64,000 nt of DNA from Holophagales bacterium (GTDB lineage Bacteria; Acidobacteriota; Thermoanaerobaculia; Multivoradales; Multivoraceae): the NCBI GenBank assembly GCA_009836625.1, contig VXVC01000007.1, forward strand, positions 186,001 through 250,000, given 5' to 3'. This document shows, piece by piece, positions 16,501 to 23,614 of the stretch. The notes under the pieces were generated by a model. That model was not told where the DNA came from. It made no database searches and worked only from the letters and a program-made list of their open reading frames with translations. Positions within the stretch are counted from its first letter, which is position 1. Every line of letters begins with the position of its first letter. The position numbers were made by a program, and so were the translations under genes.

Positions 16501-17631
16501 CTACCGTCGATCGACGGTCCGACTCTCGAACCTCAGGCCACCGGCGCCGATCGCCGCGTTCACAGGCTCGAGCCCGGAGATGCCATCGATCGTCCCGGCG
16601 GATCGGCCGGCCAGCATGCAGATCAGCGCACCGGCCGACTCGCCTTCGAGAGCCCCGGCCCCGGAGATCTTCGCCGCGCCCCCGGCAGCTTCCACCGAGG
16701 CGATCCGGCGAGCGACCGCCGGCGGCACAACGCCGAGTTCGACCAGGGCGCGATGACCGTCGGCAATGGCGGCCGCCGCCGCCCGCGGACCGCCGTCCCG
16801 GAGCGCCGCGCGAAAAGACTCAACCGCCGCCTCGATGCGGTCGAACACCGCGGCCGTCCGCTCGGGTTCGTTGTCGTAGCGCCGGCGCACGGCCGTGACC
16901 ACCGCGCCAGTCGTCTGGCCGGGCGTCCCGCTGTCGAGGATCTCGACCTCGCCGCGAAGCCACTCCGGCCGCGGCAAGTCGTCGAATCGCAACCTGTCCC
17001 CTTCGCGGCGGACGAGCAGGACACCACCACGCAGCACCGTGCCGCTATCGATCCCCGACGGGAAACCGTGCTGCCGCCGCTCAACTTCCAGCGCCGCCGC
17101 CTCAATCGCCGCGAGTTCGTCGGGTGAGCGAACCCGGCTCCCTGCTAGTGCCCGGACGGCAGCAACCACTCCAACCGCGGCCGCGGCCGAGCTGCCTAGG
17201 CCAGCACCAACCGGAAGCTGGGACCGCAACCGCAGTCCCAATGTCCGCCCGCGCAGCCTGCTCGCCGCTGGTGCAGGCAGCGAAGTCACCGCTTCCCCGA
17301 CCGCGATCCGGACAAGAGCACTCAGTTCGTCCGCCGGCCGAAAAGACGCCTCACCCCGACGGAAAGCCTGCCACCGCCGACGCGCCCGCCCGGTGAACTC
17401 GTCGATAGCCCCCCAGGAGTGTTCCTCGTCGAGGCCGAGATCGGGCAAGTCAAGTTGGACCCGGCCGCTCTCTGCCTTACCGGCCGGCCACTCCAGATCC
17501 CCTTCGACAGCCAGCCGACGCCCCACCGCCGCCACAACCGCCGGCCGGCCATACACCGCCGCATGCTCCCCCATCAGGATCACCTTGCCCGGCACGCTCA
17601 ACCGCACCGCGGACGCCACATCCCCGGTCAT
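16501..17631 (-). CDS. Mevalonate kinase
   Basis: A 376-residue GHMP kinase that phosphorylates mevalonate at O5. VPGKVILMGEHAAVYGRPAV is the signature N-terminus, LPVGAGLGSSAAAAVG the ATP loop (~residues 138-153), HGFPSGIDSGTV holds the catalytic Asp, and KISGAGALEGESAG is the third GHMP motif (an irregular form of the usual GAGGGG). Second half of the mevalonate operon, separated from HMG-CoA reductase by a 230-bp gap filled by hairpin repeat A. Confidence 0.9.
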   Translation of the reverse strand: MTGDVASAVRLSVPGKVILMGEHAAVYGRPAVVAAVGRRLAVEGDLEWPAGKAESGRVQLDLPDLGLDEEHSWGAIDEFTGRARRRWQAFRRGEASFRPADELSALVRIAVGEAVTSLPAPAASRLRGRTLGLRLRSQLPVGAGLGSSAAAAVGVVAAVRALAGSRVRSPDELAAIEAAALEVERRQHGFPSGIDSGTVLRGGVLLVRREGDRLRFDDLPRPEWLRGEVEILDSGTPGQTTGAVVTAVRRRYDNEPERTAAVFDRIEAAVESFRAALRDGGPRAAAAAIADGHRALVELGVVPPAVARRIASVEAAGGAAKISGAGALEGESAGALICMLAGRSAGTIDGISGLEPVNAAIGAGGLRFESRTVDRR

Positions 17632-17660
17632 CGAGCGACCCGAAAGTCCGACCGTATCCA

Positions 17661-17837
17661 GCCTGTCCGCGGGCCGTAGGGAAGGGTTCCCAGCGGACTC
17701 GGAGCGAGCGACTCCCGCGAACGCCCCCGAAACCGAGCCCTACCGGAGCGAGCGGAGCGGAGCGAGCGCCAAACTCCCATCCACCCAGGGAGCGTGAGCG
17801 GCCGCTGGGGACCCTTCCCTACGGCCCGCGGACAGGC
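17661..17837. repeat. Long-hairpin repeat element A
   Basis: Two 36-bp arms, 17661-17696 and 17802-17837, are inverted repeats with one mismatch (35/36). The 105-bp interior carries a core at 17743-17784 (CCGGAGCGAGC ... AGCGAGCGCC ... CATCCAC) shared with elements B and C. It fills the gap between HMG-CoA reductase and mevalonate kinase and would be transcribed through. No ORF or transposase is inside. It could be an RNA processing or attenuation hairpin, or a small non-autonomous repeat. Confidence 0.8.
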
Positions 17838-17861
17838 GGCAGCCACGCCGGTGCTTCCGGT

Positions 17862-19139
17862 TCAACCCGCGCTTGCGGCGCTGGAGCGGCCCAGCCGCTC
17901 GTGGGCCCGCGCCAGATCGCGCGAGGTGAACGCCGCGGTCAGGGAGAGTTCGCCGGCCAGCACAACGGCGCCGACGATCTCGGCCAGCCGGCGCACCGCC
18001 GCGCCCGGTCGCTCCGCGTCGGGCCGCACGCCCATCACCTCGAGCGCCTCGCGCTGGGTGTCGAGACCGGTGCCGCCGCCGATCGCGGCCAGCGGGCAAT
18101 CCGGCATGTAGACGGACGCGTAGACCGAGCCGTCCTCCCTGGCCTCGAACGAGGCGACACCCATCGCGCCCTCGACGACGTGCGCGAGATCCTGGCCACA
18201 GGCTACGAAGACCGCCGCCAGCACGTTCGCGAACTGCGCGTTGAAGGCGAGCGCGCCGGCCGCCACGGAACCGAGCAGGTTCTTGCGATAGGCCACGTCC
18301 TGGAGCGCCTTCGCCTCCGACTTGAGGACCTTGCGCACGGTCGTCTCGTCGAGCACGACCTCGGCGTGAATCCGCTTGCCGCGACCGAGCTGGTAGTTGA
18401 CCGCGGAGGGTTTCTTGTCGACGCAGTAGTTCCCCGACAGCGCCACGCACTGGGCACCGGTTTCCGGCTCGATCAACTCGGACACGACGCGGTCGCAGGC
18501 GATCGTCACCATGTTCATGCCCATCGCGTCGCCGGTGGCGAAGCGGAAGCGCAGAAACACCGTGCTGCCGACGACCGATGGACGGATCTCCAGGAGTTTC
18601 AGGTAGCGGCTCGTCTCCTGTGCCTTGGCGCGAATCCTCTCCTCGTTGGGTTCCAGCCACTCGAGCAGTCGCCGGGTGTCCTCGATCCCCGAGGTGCGGA
18701 AGACCGGAGCCCGGGTCATGCCCACGTCCTCGACGAAGACGGTCGCGCCGCCCGCCGCCGTGATCGCGCGGCAGCCGCGGTTCACGCTGGCAAGCAGCGC
18801 CCCCTCGGTGGTCGCCATCGGCACGCAGACCGTGCCGTCGATCTCGCTCCCCCGTACGTGAACCGGTCCGGCGACGCCCATCGGCACCTGAGCGGCGCCG
18901 ATGAAGTTCTCGCAGTTCTGGGTAGACGCCCGTTCGCCGTCCAGGGCGTAGCTGCCGATCGCCGTGAGCGGACCGCTGCCAGTCGCCAGGTCCAGAGCCC
19001 GGCGCCGCACCGCGGCCTGTCCCGCCGCGTCGAGGCCGCGCGGCGGCCTGTGGAAGCCGCGCTCCGAGCCGGCGATCTCTGCCGCCGCGGCCTCGAGTTC
19101 GGGCGCCAGTTCCGAGCCGGACACTGGCCGATCAGCCAT
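17862..19139 (-). CDS. HMG-CoA reductase, class I
   Basis: A 425-residue NADPH-type reductase converting HMG-CoA to mevalonate. Class I motifs: ENFIGAAQVPMGVAGP, TTEGALLASVNRG with catalytic Glu112, GDAMGMNM for NADPH binding, VDKKPSAVNY with catalytic Lys, GQD Asp motif, and C-terminal AHERLGR with the catalytic His. It lacks the membrane anchor of the eukaryotic enzyme. Start overlaps the fni stop by 8 bp. Class I in a bacterium is typical of archaeal-like mevalonate operons, whereas many Gram-positive bacteria have class II. Confidence 0.93.
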   Translation of the reverse strand: MADRPVSGSELAPELEAAAAEIAGSERGFHRPPRGLDAAGQAAVRRRALDLATGSGPLTAIGSYALDGERASTQNCENFIGAAQVPMGVAGPVHVRGSEIDGTVCVPMATTEGALLASVNRGCRAITAAGGATVFVEDVGMTRAPVFRTSGIEDTRRLLEWLEPNEERIRAKAQETSRYLKLLEIRPSVVGSTVFLRFRFATGDAMGMNMVTIACDRVVSELIEPETGAQCVALSGNYCVDKKPSAVNYQLGRGKRIHAEVVLDETTVRKVLKSEAKALQDVAYRKNLLGSVAAGALAFNAQFANVLAAVFVACGQDLAHVVEGAMGVASFEAREDGSVYASVYMPDCPLAAIGGGTGLDTQREALEVMGVRPDAERPGAAVRRLAEIVGAVVLAGELSLTAAFTSRDLARAHERLGRSSAASAG

Positions 19140-20175
19140 CGCCCGTCTCCTTCAGGAGTGGCACGCGGCGGAGCGCCGACAGGTCGGCCGCGCCGGTGCA
19201 GAACATGCAGACCCGCATCTCGAAAGCTGTGCGGGAGATCCGGTCGACGACCGCTTCCGTCGACGCGTTGGCCGCCTCCAGGAACGGAAACGCCATACCG
19301 GCGATGTCCGCGCCGAGAGCCAGCGCCTTCGCCGCGTCGACGCCGGAGCGGATGCCGCCGCTGCCGATCACCTGCACGCCGGGCACCGCCGCCAACTGGC
19401 GGATCGACTCCGGCGTCGGCACTCCCCAATCGGCGAAGCGCTCGCCCAGCGCCACCTCGTCGGCTCGCGCCGCCTCGATGCGCGCCCAGCTCGTGCCTCC
19501 CACTCCGGCCGTGTCCAGGATCCGGACGCCGACGTTGGCGAGTTGCCGGCCGACCGCGGCCGAAACGCCGCAACCGATCTCCTTGACAACGACCGGCACG
19601 TCCAGCGCCTCGACCACCCGGGCGATCTTCGGCAGCAGTCCCCGGAAGTTCAGTTGGCCTTCCGGCTGCAGCGCCTCCTGCAGCGCATTCAGGTGCAGCA
19701 CCAGGGCGTCCGCCTCGATCATGTCGACGGCCCGGCGGCACTCGTCGATGCCGTAGCCGTAGTTCAGTTGCACCGCACCCAGATTGGCCAGGATCGGCAC
19801 GTTGGGCGCGAACTCCCGCACCCGGAACGTCGCCGCGGTCTCCGGATCGTCGATCGCCTTGCGCTGCGAACCGACCCCGAGAGCGACCCGCCTCGCCTCG
19901 GCCGCCTCGGCCAGGCGGCGATTGATCTCCTCCGCGGCGCCCGTCCCCCCCGTCATGCAGGAGATGAGCAACGGCGCCTCAAGCTCCCGCCCCAGGAAGC
20001 CGCAGCCGATCCGGACGTCGTCGAAATCGATCTCCGGCAGCGCCCTGTGCTCGAACCGGTAGTCGTCGAAGTAGCTGCGCTCGACCTGCATCCGCCGATC
20101 CAGCGCCAGCCGGATGTGCTCAGCCTTGCGGTCCCGCTCGCCCTCCGCTGCCGCCAGCAGCGGACGGGTACTCAC
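19132..20175 (-). CDS. fni: Isopentenyl-diphosphate delta-isomerase, type 2 (FMN-dependent)
   Basis: A 347-residue TIM-barrel flavoenzyme that interconverts IPP and DMAPP. RKAEHIRLAL at the N-terminus, LISCMTGGTGAAEEIN, ALGVGSQRKAI, HLNALQEALQPEG, VVVKEIGCGVSA and IGSGGIRSGVDAAKALALGAD are all type 2 signatures. GTG start at 20175. A 10-codon reading frame, MCSRKIGAVA, begins 30 bp upstream and its TGA overlaps this GTG, so a coupled leader peptide is possible. First gene of the mevalonate operon; the 430 bp upstream hold hairpin repeat B. Confidence 0.92.
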   Translation of the reverse strand: MSTRPLLAAAEGERDRKAEHIRLALDRRMQVERSYFDDYRFEHRALPEIDFDDVRIGCGFLGRELEAPLLISCMTGGTGAAEEINRRLAEAAEARRVALGVGSQRKAIDDPETAATFRVREFAPNVPILANLGAVQLNYGYGIDECRRAVDMIEADALVLHLNALQEALQPEGQLNFRGLLPKIARVVEALDVPVVVKEIGCGVSAAVGRQLANVGVRILDTAGVGGTSWARIEAARADEVALGERFADWGVPTPESIRQLAAVPGVQVIGSGGIRSGVDAAKALALGADIAGMAFPFLEAANASTEAVVDRISRTAFEMRVCMFCTGAADLSALRRVPLLKETGDG

Positions 20176-20273
20176 GCGACCGCGCCAATCTTGCGGCTAC
20201 ACATGCGCGGCACTGTACCGGAATTCGCGTAAGTGAAGCGTTCACGGACGGATGCGGGCTCCGGTGACACACG

Positions 20274-20521
20274 CCTGAAGCGCGTCCGCGGGGGGAGGGT
20301 CCCAGACGGACGCGGCATCCGCGCGTCCGCCAGCGGGCGCGCGGACTGCGACGCATGTGGCGCAGGGACGCGCCACATGGGTGCGCGCCCTCCTGGTGGA
20401 TGGGGAAGCCTGGCGCTCGCTTCGGTCGGCTGCGCTCCGAAAGAGATCGGTCAATGGAGGGACACGGGCAGTCGCTTGTCTCCAGCCCGCTGGGACCCTC
20501 CCCCCGCGGACCCACTTCAGG
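20274..20521. repeat. Long-hairpin repeat element B (inverted relative to A and C)
   Basis: Occupies most of the 430-bp gap between fni and the HicB-like gene, where I see no gene. Outer arms 20274-20305 and 20490-20521 match at 30/32. Two further perfect hairpins lie inside: 20307-20314 with 20322-20329 (8 bp) and 20354-20363 with 20370-20379 (10 bp, CATGTGGCGC). The minus strand of 20396-20440 carries the core GGAGCGCAGCCGACCG / AGCGAGCGCC / CATCCAC found in element C. The dense internal pairing suggests a structured transcript or cruciform. Confidence 0.8.
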
Positions 20522-20606
20522 CTGGATGTCGTCCGGCATTGCGACGTGAGTCACGAGTGACACGCCAGCCGCGTGCTAGGTTGCGTCTCGCCCCAGGAGC
20601 TTCGGC

Positions 20607-20852
20607 GTGACGCGCACCGGCCTCGGTATCGAACTTCCGGCTGAAGTGCGCCGCGAGCGGGACGCGTGGGTCGCGTCGTGCCCGCAGCTTCAGGTAGCGA
20701 GCCAAGGCTCCACGGCCGAAGAAGCCATGACCATGCTGCGGGAGGCTCTGGCCCTGTTCATCGAGGGCTGCTGTGAGCAGGGGATCATGGACCGCGTTCT
20801 CAAAGAGAGCGGTCTGGAGGTGCCTAGGCGAGCAGGCGATCCAGCGTTGTGA
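20607..20852 (+). CDS. HicB-like (UPF0150) antitoxin-type protein, orphan
   Basis: An 81-residue protein with the HicB N-terminal fold: ERDAWVASCPQLQVASQGSTAEEAMTMLREALALFIEGC. GTG start at 20607 with AGGAG 8 nt upstream. Usual HicB proteins neutralise a HicA mRNA interferase encoded next door and may bind DNA through a C-terminal domain. Here no HicA-like double-stranded-RNA-binding ORF lies on either side and no DNA-binding tail is visible, so it is either an orphan or works in another system. Its 3' end overlaps the convergent microprotein gene by 29 bp. Confidence 0.7.
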   Translation: MTRTGLGIELPAEVRRERDAWVASCPQLQVASQGSTAEEAMTMLREALALFIEGCCEQGIMDRVLKESGLEVPRRAGDPAL

Positions 20853-20952
20853 CAAAGACAGCGGCGGCGGCAATCAGCACCATGCGCCAGGTGAGACGAG
20901 CCTCCATCGCGGCCAAGTCGCGACGCAATTCGGCTAGGTCGGATCGAGTCAT
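20824..20952 (-). CDS. Coiled-coil/TM microprotein 2
   Basis: A 42-residue protein: MTRSDLAELRRDLAAMEARL (charged helix with heptad-like Leu/Ala spacing) followed by a hydrophobic segment MVLIAAAAVFVTTLDRLLA. Its ATG overlaps the upstream microprotein stop (ATGA), and it has the same layout as that protein (TRSDLAEL / TRGDLAVL, then EARLTWR / ESRLLWR, then TM), so the two are probably tandem paralogues. Function unknown; small tail-anchored coiled-coil proteins of this kind are often seen near toxin-antitoxin or phage-like loci. Confidence 0.55.
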   Translation of the reverse strand: MTRSDLAELRRDLAAMEARLTWRMVLIAAAAVFVTTLDRLLA

Positions 20953-21170
20953 GTGAGGAAGTCGGCGAGACGGGACAGGAGCAGCAGCGCGCCACCACCG
21001 CCGAGAAGCCGCCACAGGAGGCGCGATTCCAGCGCCGCGATCTCGGACCGCAAACCGGCGATCTCGGCGCGTATCTCGGCTGCCAAGACTGCCAGGTCGC
21101 CACGAGTAACGGGCTCGTCGCGCCGCGACAGCCCGTCTTTGGGTTCCGCCGCCTGATCAACCGTCGTCAT
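20949..21170 (-). CDS. Coiled-coil/TM microprotein 1
   Basis: A 73-residue protein with an acidic N-terminus, a helical coiled-coil stretch (DLAVLAAEIRAEIAGLRSEI), and a C-terminal hydrophobic tail (LLGGGGALLLLSRLADFL) predicted to insert into the inner membrane. Overlaps the next, shorter paralogue by 4 bp. The 415-bp stretch upstream holds no gene, only the short dispersed repeat and hairpin repeat C. I do not recognise a characterised family with a known activity. Confidence 0.6.
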   Translation of the reverse strand: MTTVDQAAEPKDGLSRRDEPVTRGDLAVLAAEIRAEIAGLRSEIAALESRLLWRLLGGGGALLLLSRLADFLT

Positions 21171-21318
21171 CGCCGGGAGGCTACTGGCCGAGTCCGCCGA
21201 CGGTCAACGCCGGAACGACCCTCTTCCAGCCAAGTCACCAGTAGGTCAGCGAACAGTCACGTCGGCGATGTCCTCCCCGGGGTGCATTCGATCTCTGCAT
21301 GCTCCCGCGGCTCCAGAA

Positions 21319-21346
21319 GCCGGCGAGGACGCCGGCGCACCCAATG
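21319..21346. repeat. Short dispersed GC-rich repeat, copy 2
   Basis: Contains GAGGACGCCGGCGCACCCA; matches copies at 2607-2634 and 57618-57645 over 28 bp with a few changes. It lies about 30 bp from the left arm of hairpin repeat C. Confidence 0.55.
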
Positions 21347-21376
21347 TGGAGCGCCGTGAGCACGGTACAGCCTCCA

Positions 21377-21556
21377 GCCTGTCCCAGGGGTCGGAGGGGA
21401 GGGTCCCAGCGAGGCTGTCGGCAAGCGACGGCCGCCACACTCACATGAACCGACGCCCAACCGGAGCGCAGCCGACCGCAGCGAGCGCCGACCGTTCATC
21501 CACTCAGAAAGCGCGAGCGGCCGCTGGGACCCTCCCCTCCGACCCCTGGGGCAGGC
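21377..21556. repeat. Long-hairpin repeat element C
   Basis: Arms 21377-21411 and 21522-21556 are inverted repeats matching at 34/35. The core 21461-21503 (GGAGCGCAGCCGACCG, AGCGAGCGCC, CATCCAC) is nearly identical to that of element B in the opposite orientation. It ends 30 bp from the moaA stop and lies in the non-genic stretch 21171-21585. The arm sequences differ from those of A and B but stay self-complementary. Confidence 0.8.
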
Positions 21557-21585
21557 GGGTGCGTCCGACGACTCCCGCCGACGCC

Positions 21586-22635
21586 TCAGCCGCCGATGCG
21601 GAACATCTCGACGCGCTGGGGAGCAGGCTGCAGGCCGGCGCGGAGGCGTTCGGCGCGGACCTCGGAGTAGCGGTCTTCGCGCTGGCGCCAGTGGGCGGCG
21701 AGGAAGGCGAGTAGCTCTTCGTCCGTGGCGCCGGCGCGCATACGGTCCCGGAGCGAGGGGCCGGTGTCGGCGAACAGGCAGGTGTAAAGCCGGCCGTCGG
21801 AGGAGAGGCGGGCTCTGGCGCAGTCGCCGCAGAAGGGGCGGCTGATCGAGGGGATGACGCCGAACTCGACGCCGTCGTCGAGGTAGCGGAAGCGTTCAGC
21901 GACGTCGCTGGCTTGAGCGCGGTCGACGGGTTCGAAGGGCCATCGTTCGGCGATGCGGTCGCCGATCTCCGAGGCAGTGACGACCTGGTCGAGGCTCCAG
22001 TCGTTCACTGTCCCGACATCCATGAACTCGATGAAGCGGACGATGTGGCCACGCTCCTTGAAGTAGCCGGCGATGTCGGCGACTTCGTTCTCGTTCGTGC
22101 CCTTCATGACGACCGTGTTGATCTTGACCGGGCCAAGGCCGGCATCGGCCGCAGCGTCGATCCCCTCGAGCACCTGGCCGACGCCGTGGCCCAATCCCGT
22201 GACGCGGCCGAAGACGTCGTCGTGCAGGGACTCGACGCTGACCGTGACCCGGTCGAGGCCGGCCTCGGCGAGCGCCGCCGCCTTCTTCGCCAGCAGGGCG
22301 CCGTTCGTCGTCAGGGCGAGGTCCTCGACTCCGGGCACCGCCGCCAGAATGCGGACCAGATCCTCGATGTCACGGCGCAGCAACGGCTCGCCTCCCGTCA
22401 GCCGCAACTTGCGGACGCCGAGCTGCACGAAGAGCCGGACCAGGCGCTCGATTTCCTCGAACGTCATCAACTGCTGCCTGGGCAGGAACTTGTACTCGCG
22501 GTCCGCCGGCATGCAGAAAGTGCAGCGGAAGTTGCAGCGGTCAATGACCGAGATGCGCAGGTCGCGCACCGGCCGGCCGAGGCGGTCGGTCACCGCGACC
22601 GAGGACGTGCCGCCATTCGTGGAGTCGAGGGTCAT
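21586..22635 (-). CDS. moaA: GTP 3',8-cyclase MoaA (molybdenum cofactor biosynthesis)
   Basis: A 349-residue radical SAM enzyme that starts Moco synthesis. The N-terminal cluster motif is CNFRCTFC (Cys34, 38, 41) and the C-terminal second cluster CGDCARARLSSDGRLYTC. TNGALLAKKAAALAEAGLDRVTVS and LRLTGGEPLLRRDI are strongly typical. The protein ends in the GG dipeptide (RIGG) needed for activity in characterised MoaA. It follows nudC by 24 bp. No moaC, moaE or moeA lies in the window. Confidence 0.95.
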   Translation of the reverse strand: MTLDSTNGGTSSVAVTDRLGRPVRDLRISVIDRCNFRCTFCMPADREYKFLPRQQLMTFEEIERLVRLFVQLGVRKLRLTGGEPLLRRDIEDLVRILAAVPGVEDLALTTNGALLAKKAAALAEAGLDRVTVSVESLHDDVFGRVTGLGHGVGQVLEGIDAAADAGLGPVKINTVVMKGTNENEVADIAGYFKERGHIVRFIEFMDVGTVNDWSLDQVVTASEIGDRIAERWPFEPVDRAQASDVAERFRYLDDGVEFGVIPSISRPFCGDCARARLSSDGRLYTCLFADTGPSLRDRMRAGATDEELLAFLAAHWRQREDRYSEVRAERLRAGLQPAPQRVEMFRIGG

Positions 22636-22659
22636 GGACCGACAATGCTACGCGAGCGC

Positions 22660-23592
22660 TCAGCGCTCGGCGCGCAACCAGTCGTCGATCAACCGGCGGG
22701 CGATCGAGAACGGCGGCGGCAGACGGACTTCGCGGGCGCGGAGCGCGTACTCCAGTTCGGAGCGGGTCGCCCACACCGCCTGTTCCAGTTCCTCGGTGTC
22801 GACCTGCACGTCGCCGCCGGGCGAGGTCGCGTAGAAGCCGAGCATGATCGAGGTCGGGAACGGCCACGGCTGGGAGGAGTGGTAGCGGACCGTGTCGACC
22901 GCGATGCCGGTTTCCTCCCGGACCTCGCGCGCGACCGCGCTCTCCAGGCTCTCGCCGGGCTCGACGAAGCCGGCGAGCGCCGAGAACATCCCCGCCGGCC
23001 AGGAGGCCTGCCGGCCCAGCAGGCAGGAGCCCCCATCGCTCGCCTCCGTGTGGACGAGCATGATGACGGCCGGATCCGTGCGCGGAAAGTGCTCGATGCC
23101 GCACGCCGTGCAGACGCGCAGGTGGCCGGCGTTGCGGCTCTCGGTCGCGGCGCCGCACTGGCCGCAGAAGCGGTGCCGGCGATGCCAGGTGGCCATGGCG
23201 CGCGCATAGGCGAGGAGGTTGGCGCCGCGGCCGCTCATCGCCGCGCCGACCTGGCGCAGCTCGACGAAGCGGCCGGCGCCCCTGAGCGGGCCGGCGAGCG
23301 GATCTTCCCTCTCGGAGAGGTCGACCGAGAAGTAGGCGACGCCCTCCGCTTCCCCCAGGAACACGACATCCTCCGCGCCGTCGACCAGCCCGGCCGCCTC
23401 GACGGTCGCCACCGTGCCGGGAACCGGCCCCCGGTCTCCCGTGTGAGCGTCGAGGACCAGGCTGCGCTCGCGCCAGACCACGGTCAACTGGCTGCTCGGA
23501 TCCGCCAGTCTCCGGGCCAGCCACTCGGCGTCGCCGCGCCGCTCCGAGCGCCGGTCGACCGCCGGTTCGGCCAGAACGTTGTGTGCCCTCAT
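22660..23592 (-). CDS. nudC: NADH pyrophosphatase / RNA deNADding hydrolase NudC
   Basis: A 310-residue Nudix hydrolase of the NudC branch. A zinc ribbon (CGQC ... CTAC) is followed by HFPRTDPAVIMLV, then the Nudix box GFVEPGESLESAVAREVREE and the NADH-specific SQPWPFPTS motif about 17 residues downstream. It cleaves NADH, NAD+ or NAD caps on RNA to NMN(H) and AMP. Middle gene of a minus-strand run dehydrogenase-nudC-moaA with gaps of about 20 bp. Confidence 0.95.
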   Translation of the reverse strand: MRAHNVLAEPAVDRRSERRGDAEWLARRLADPSSQLTVVWRERSLVLDAHTGDRGPVPGTVATVEAAGLVDGAEDVVFLGEAEGVAYFSVDLSEREDPLAGPLRGAGRFVELRQVGAAMSGRGANLLAYARAMATWHRRHRFCGQCGAATESRNAGHLRVCTACGIEHFPRTDPAVIMLVHTEASDGGSCLLGRQASWPAGMFSALAGFVEPGESLESAVAREVREETGIAVDTVRYHSSQPWPFPTSIMLGFYATSPGGDVQVDTEELEQAVWATRSELEYALRAREVRLPPPFSIARRLIDDWLRAER

Positions 23593-23614
23593 GCTCCGCA
23601 GGCTACAGCGCGGG

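Noticed and set aside
20607..20852. Complete HicAB toxin-antitoxin system
   Set aside because: No HicA-like ORF on either side; only the HicB-like protein is present.
17661..21556. Insertion sequence or MITE with transposase
   Set aside because: No transposase ORF, no recognisable target-site duplication; kept only as hairpin repeats of unknown nature.
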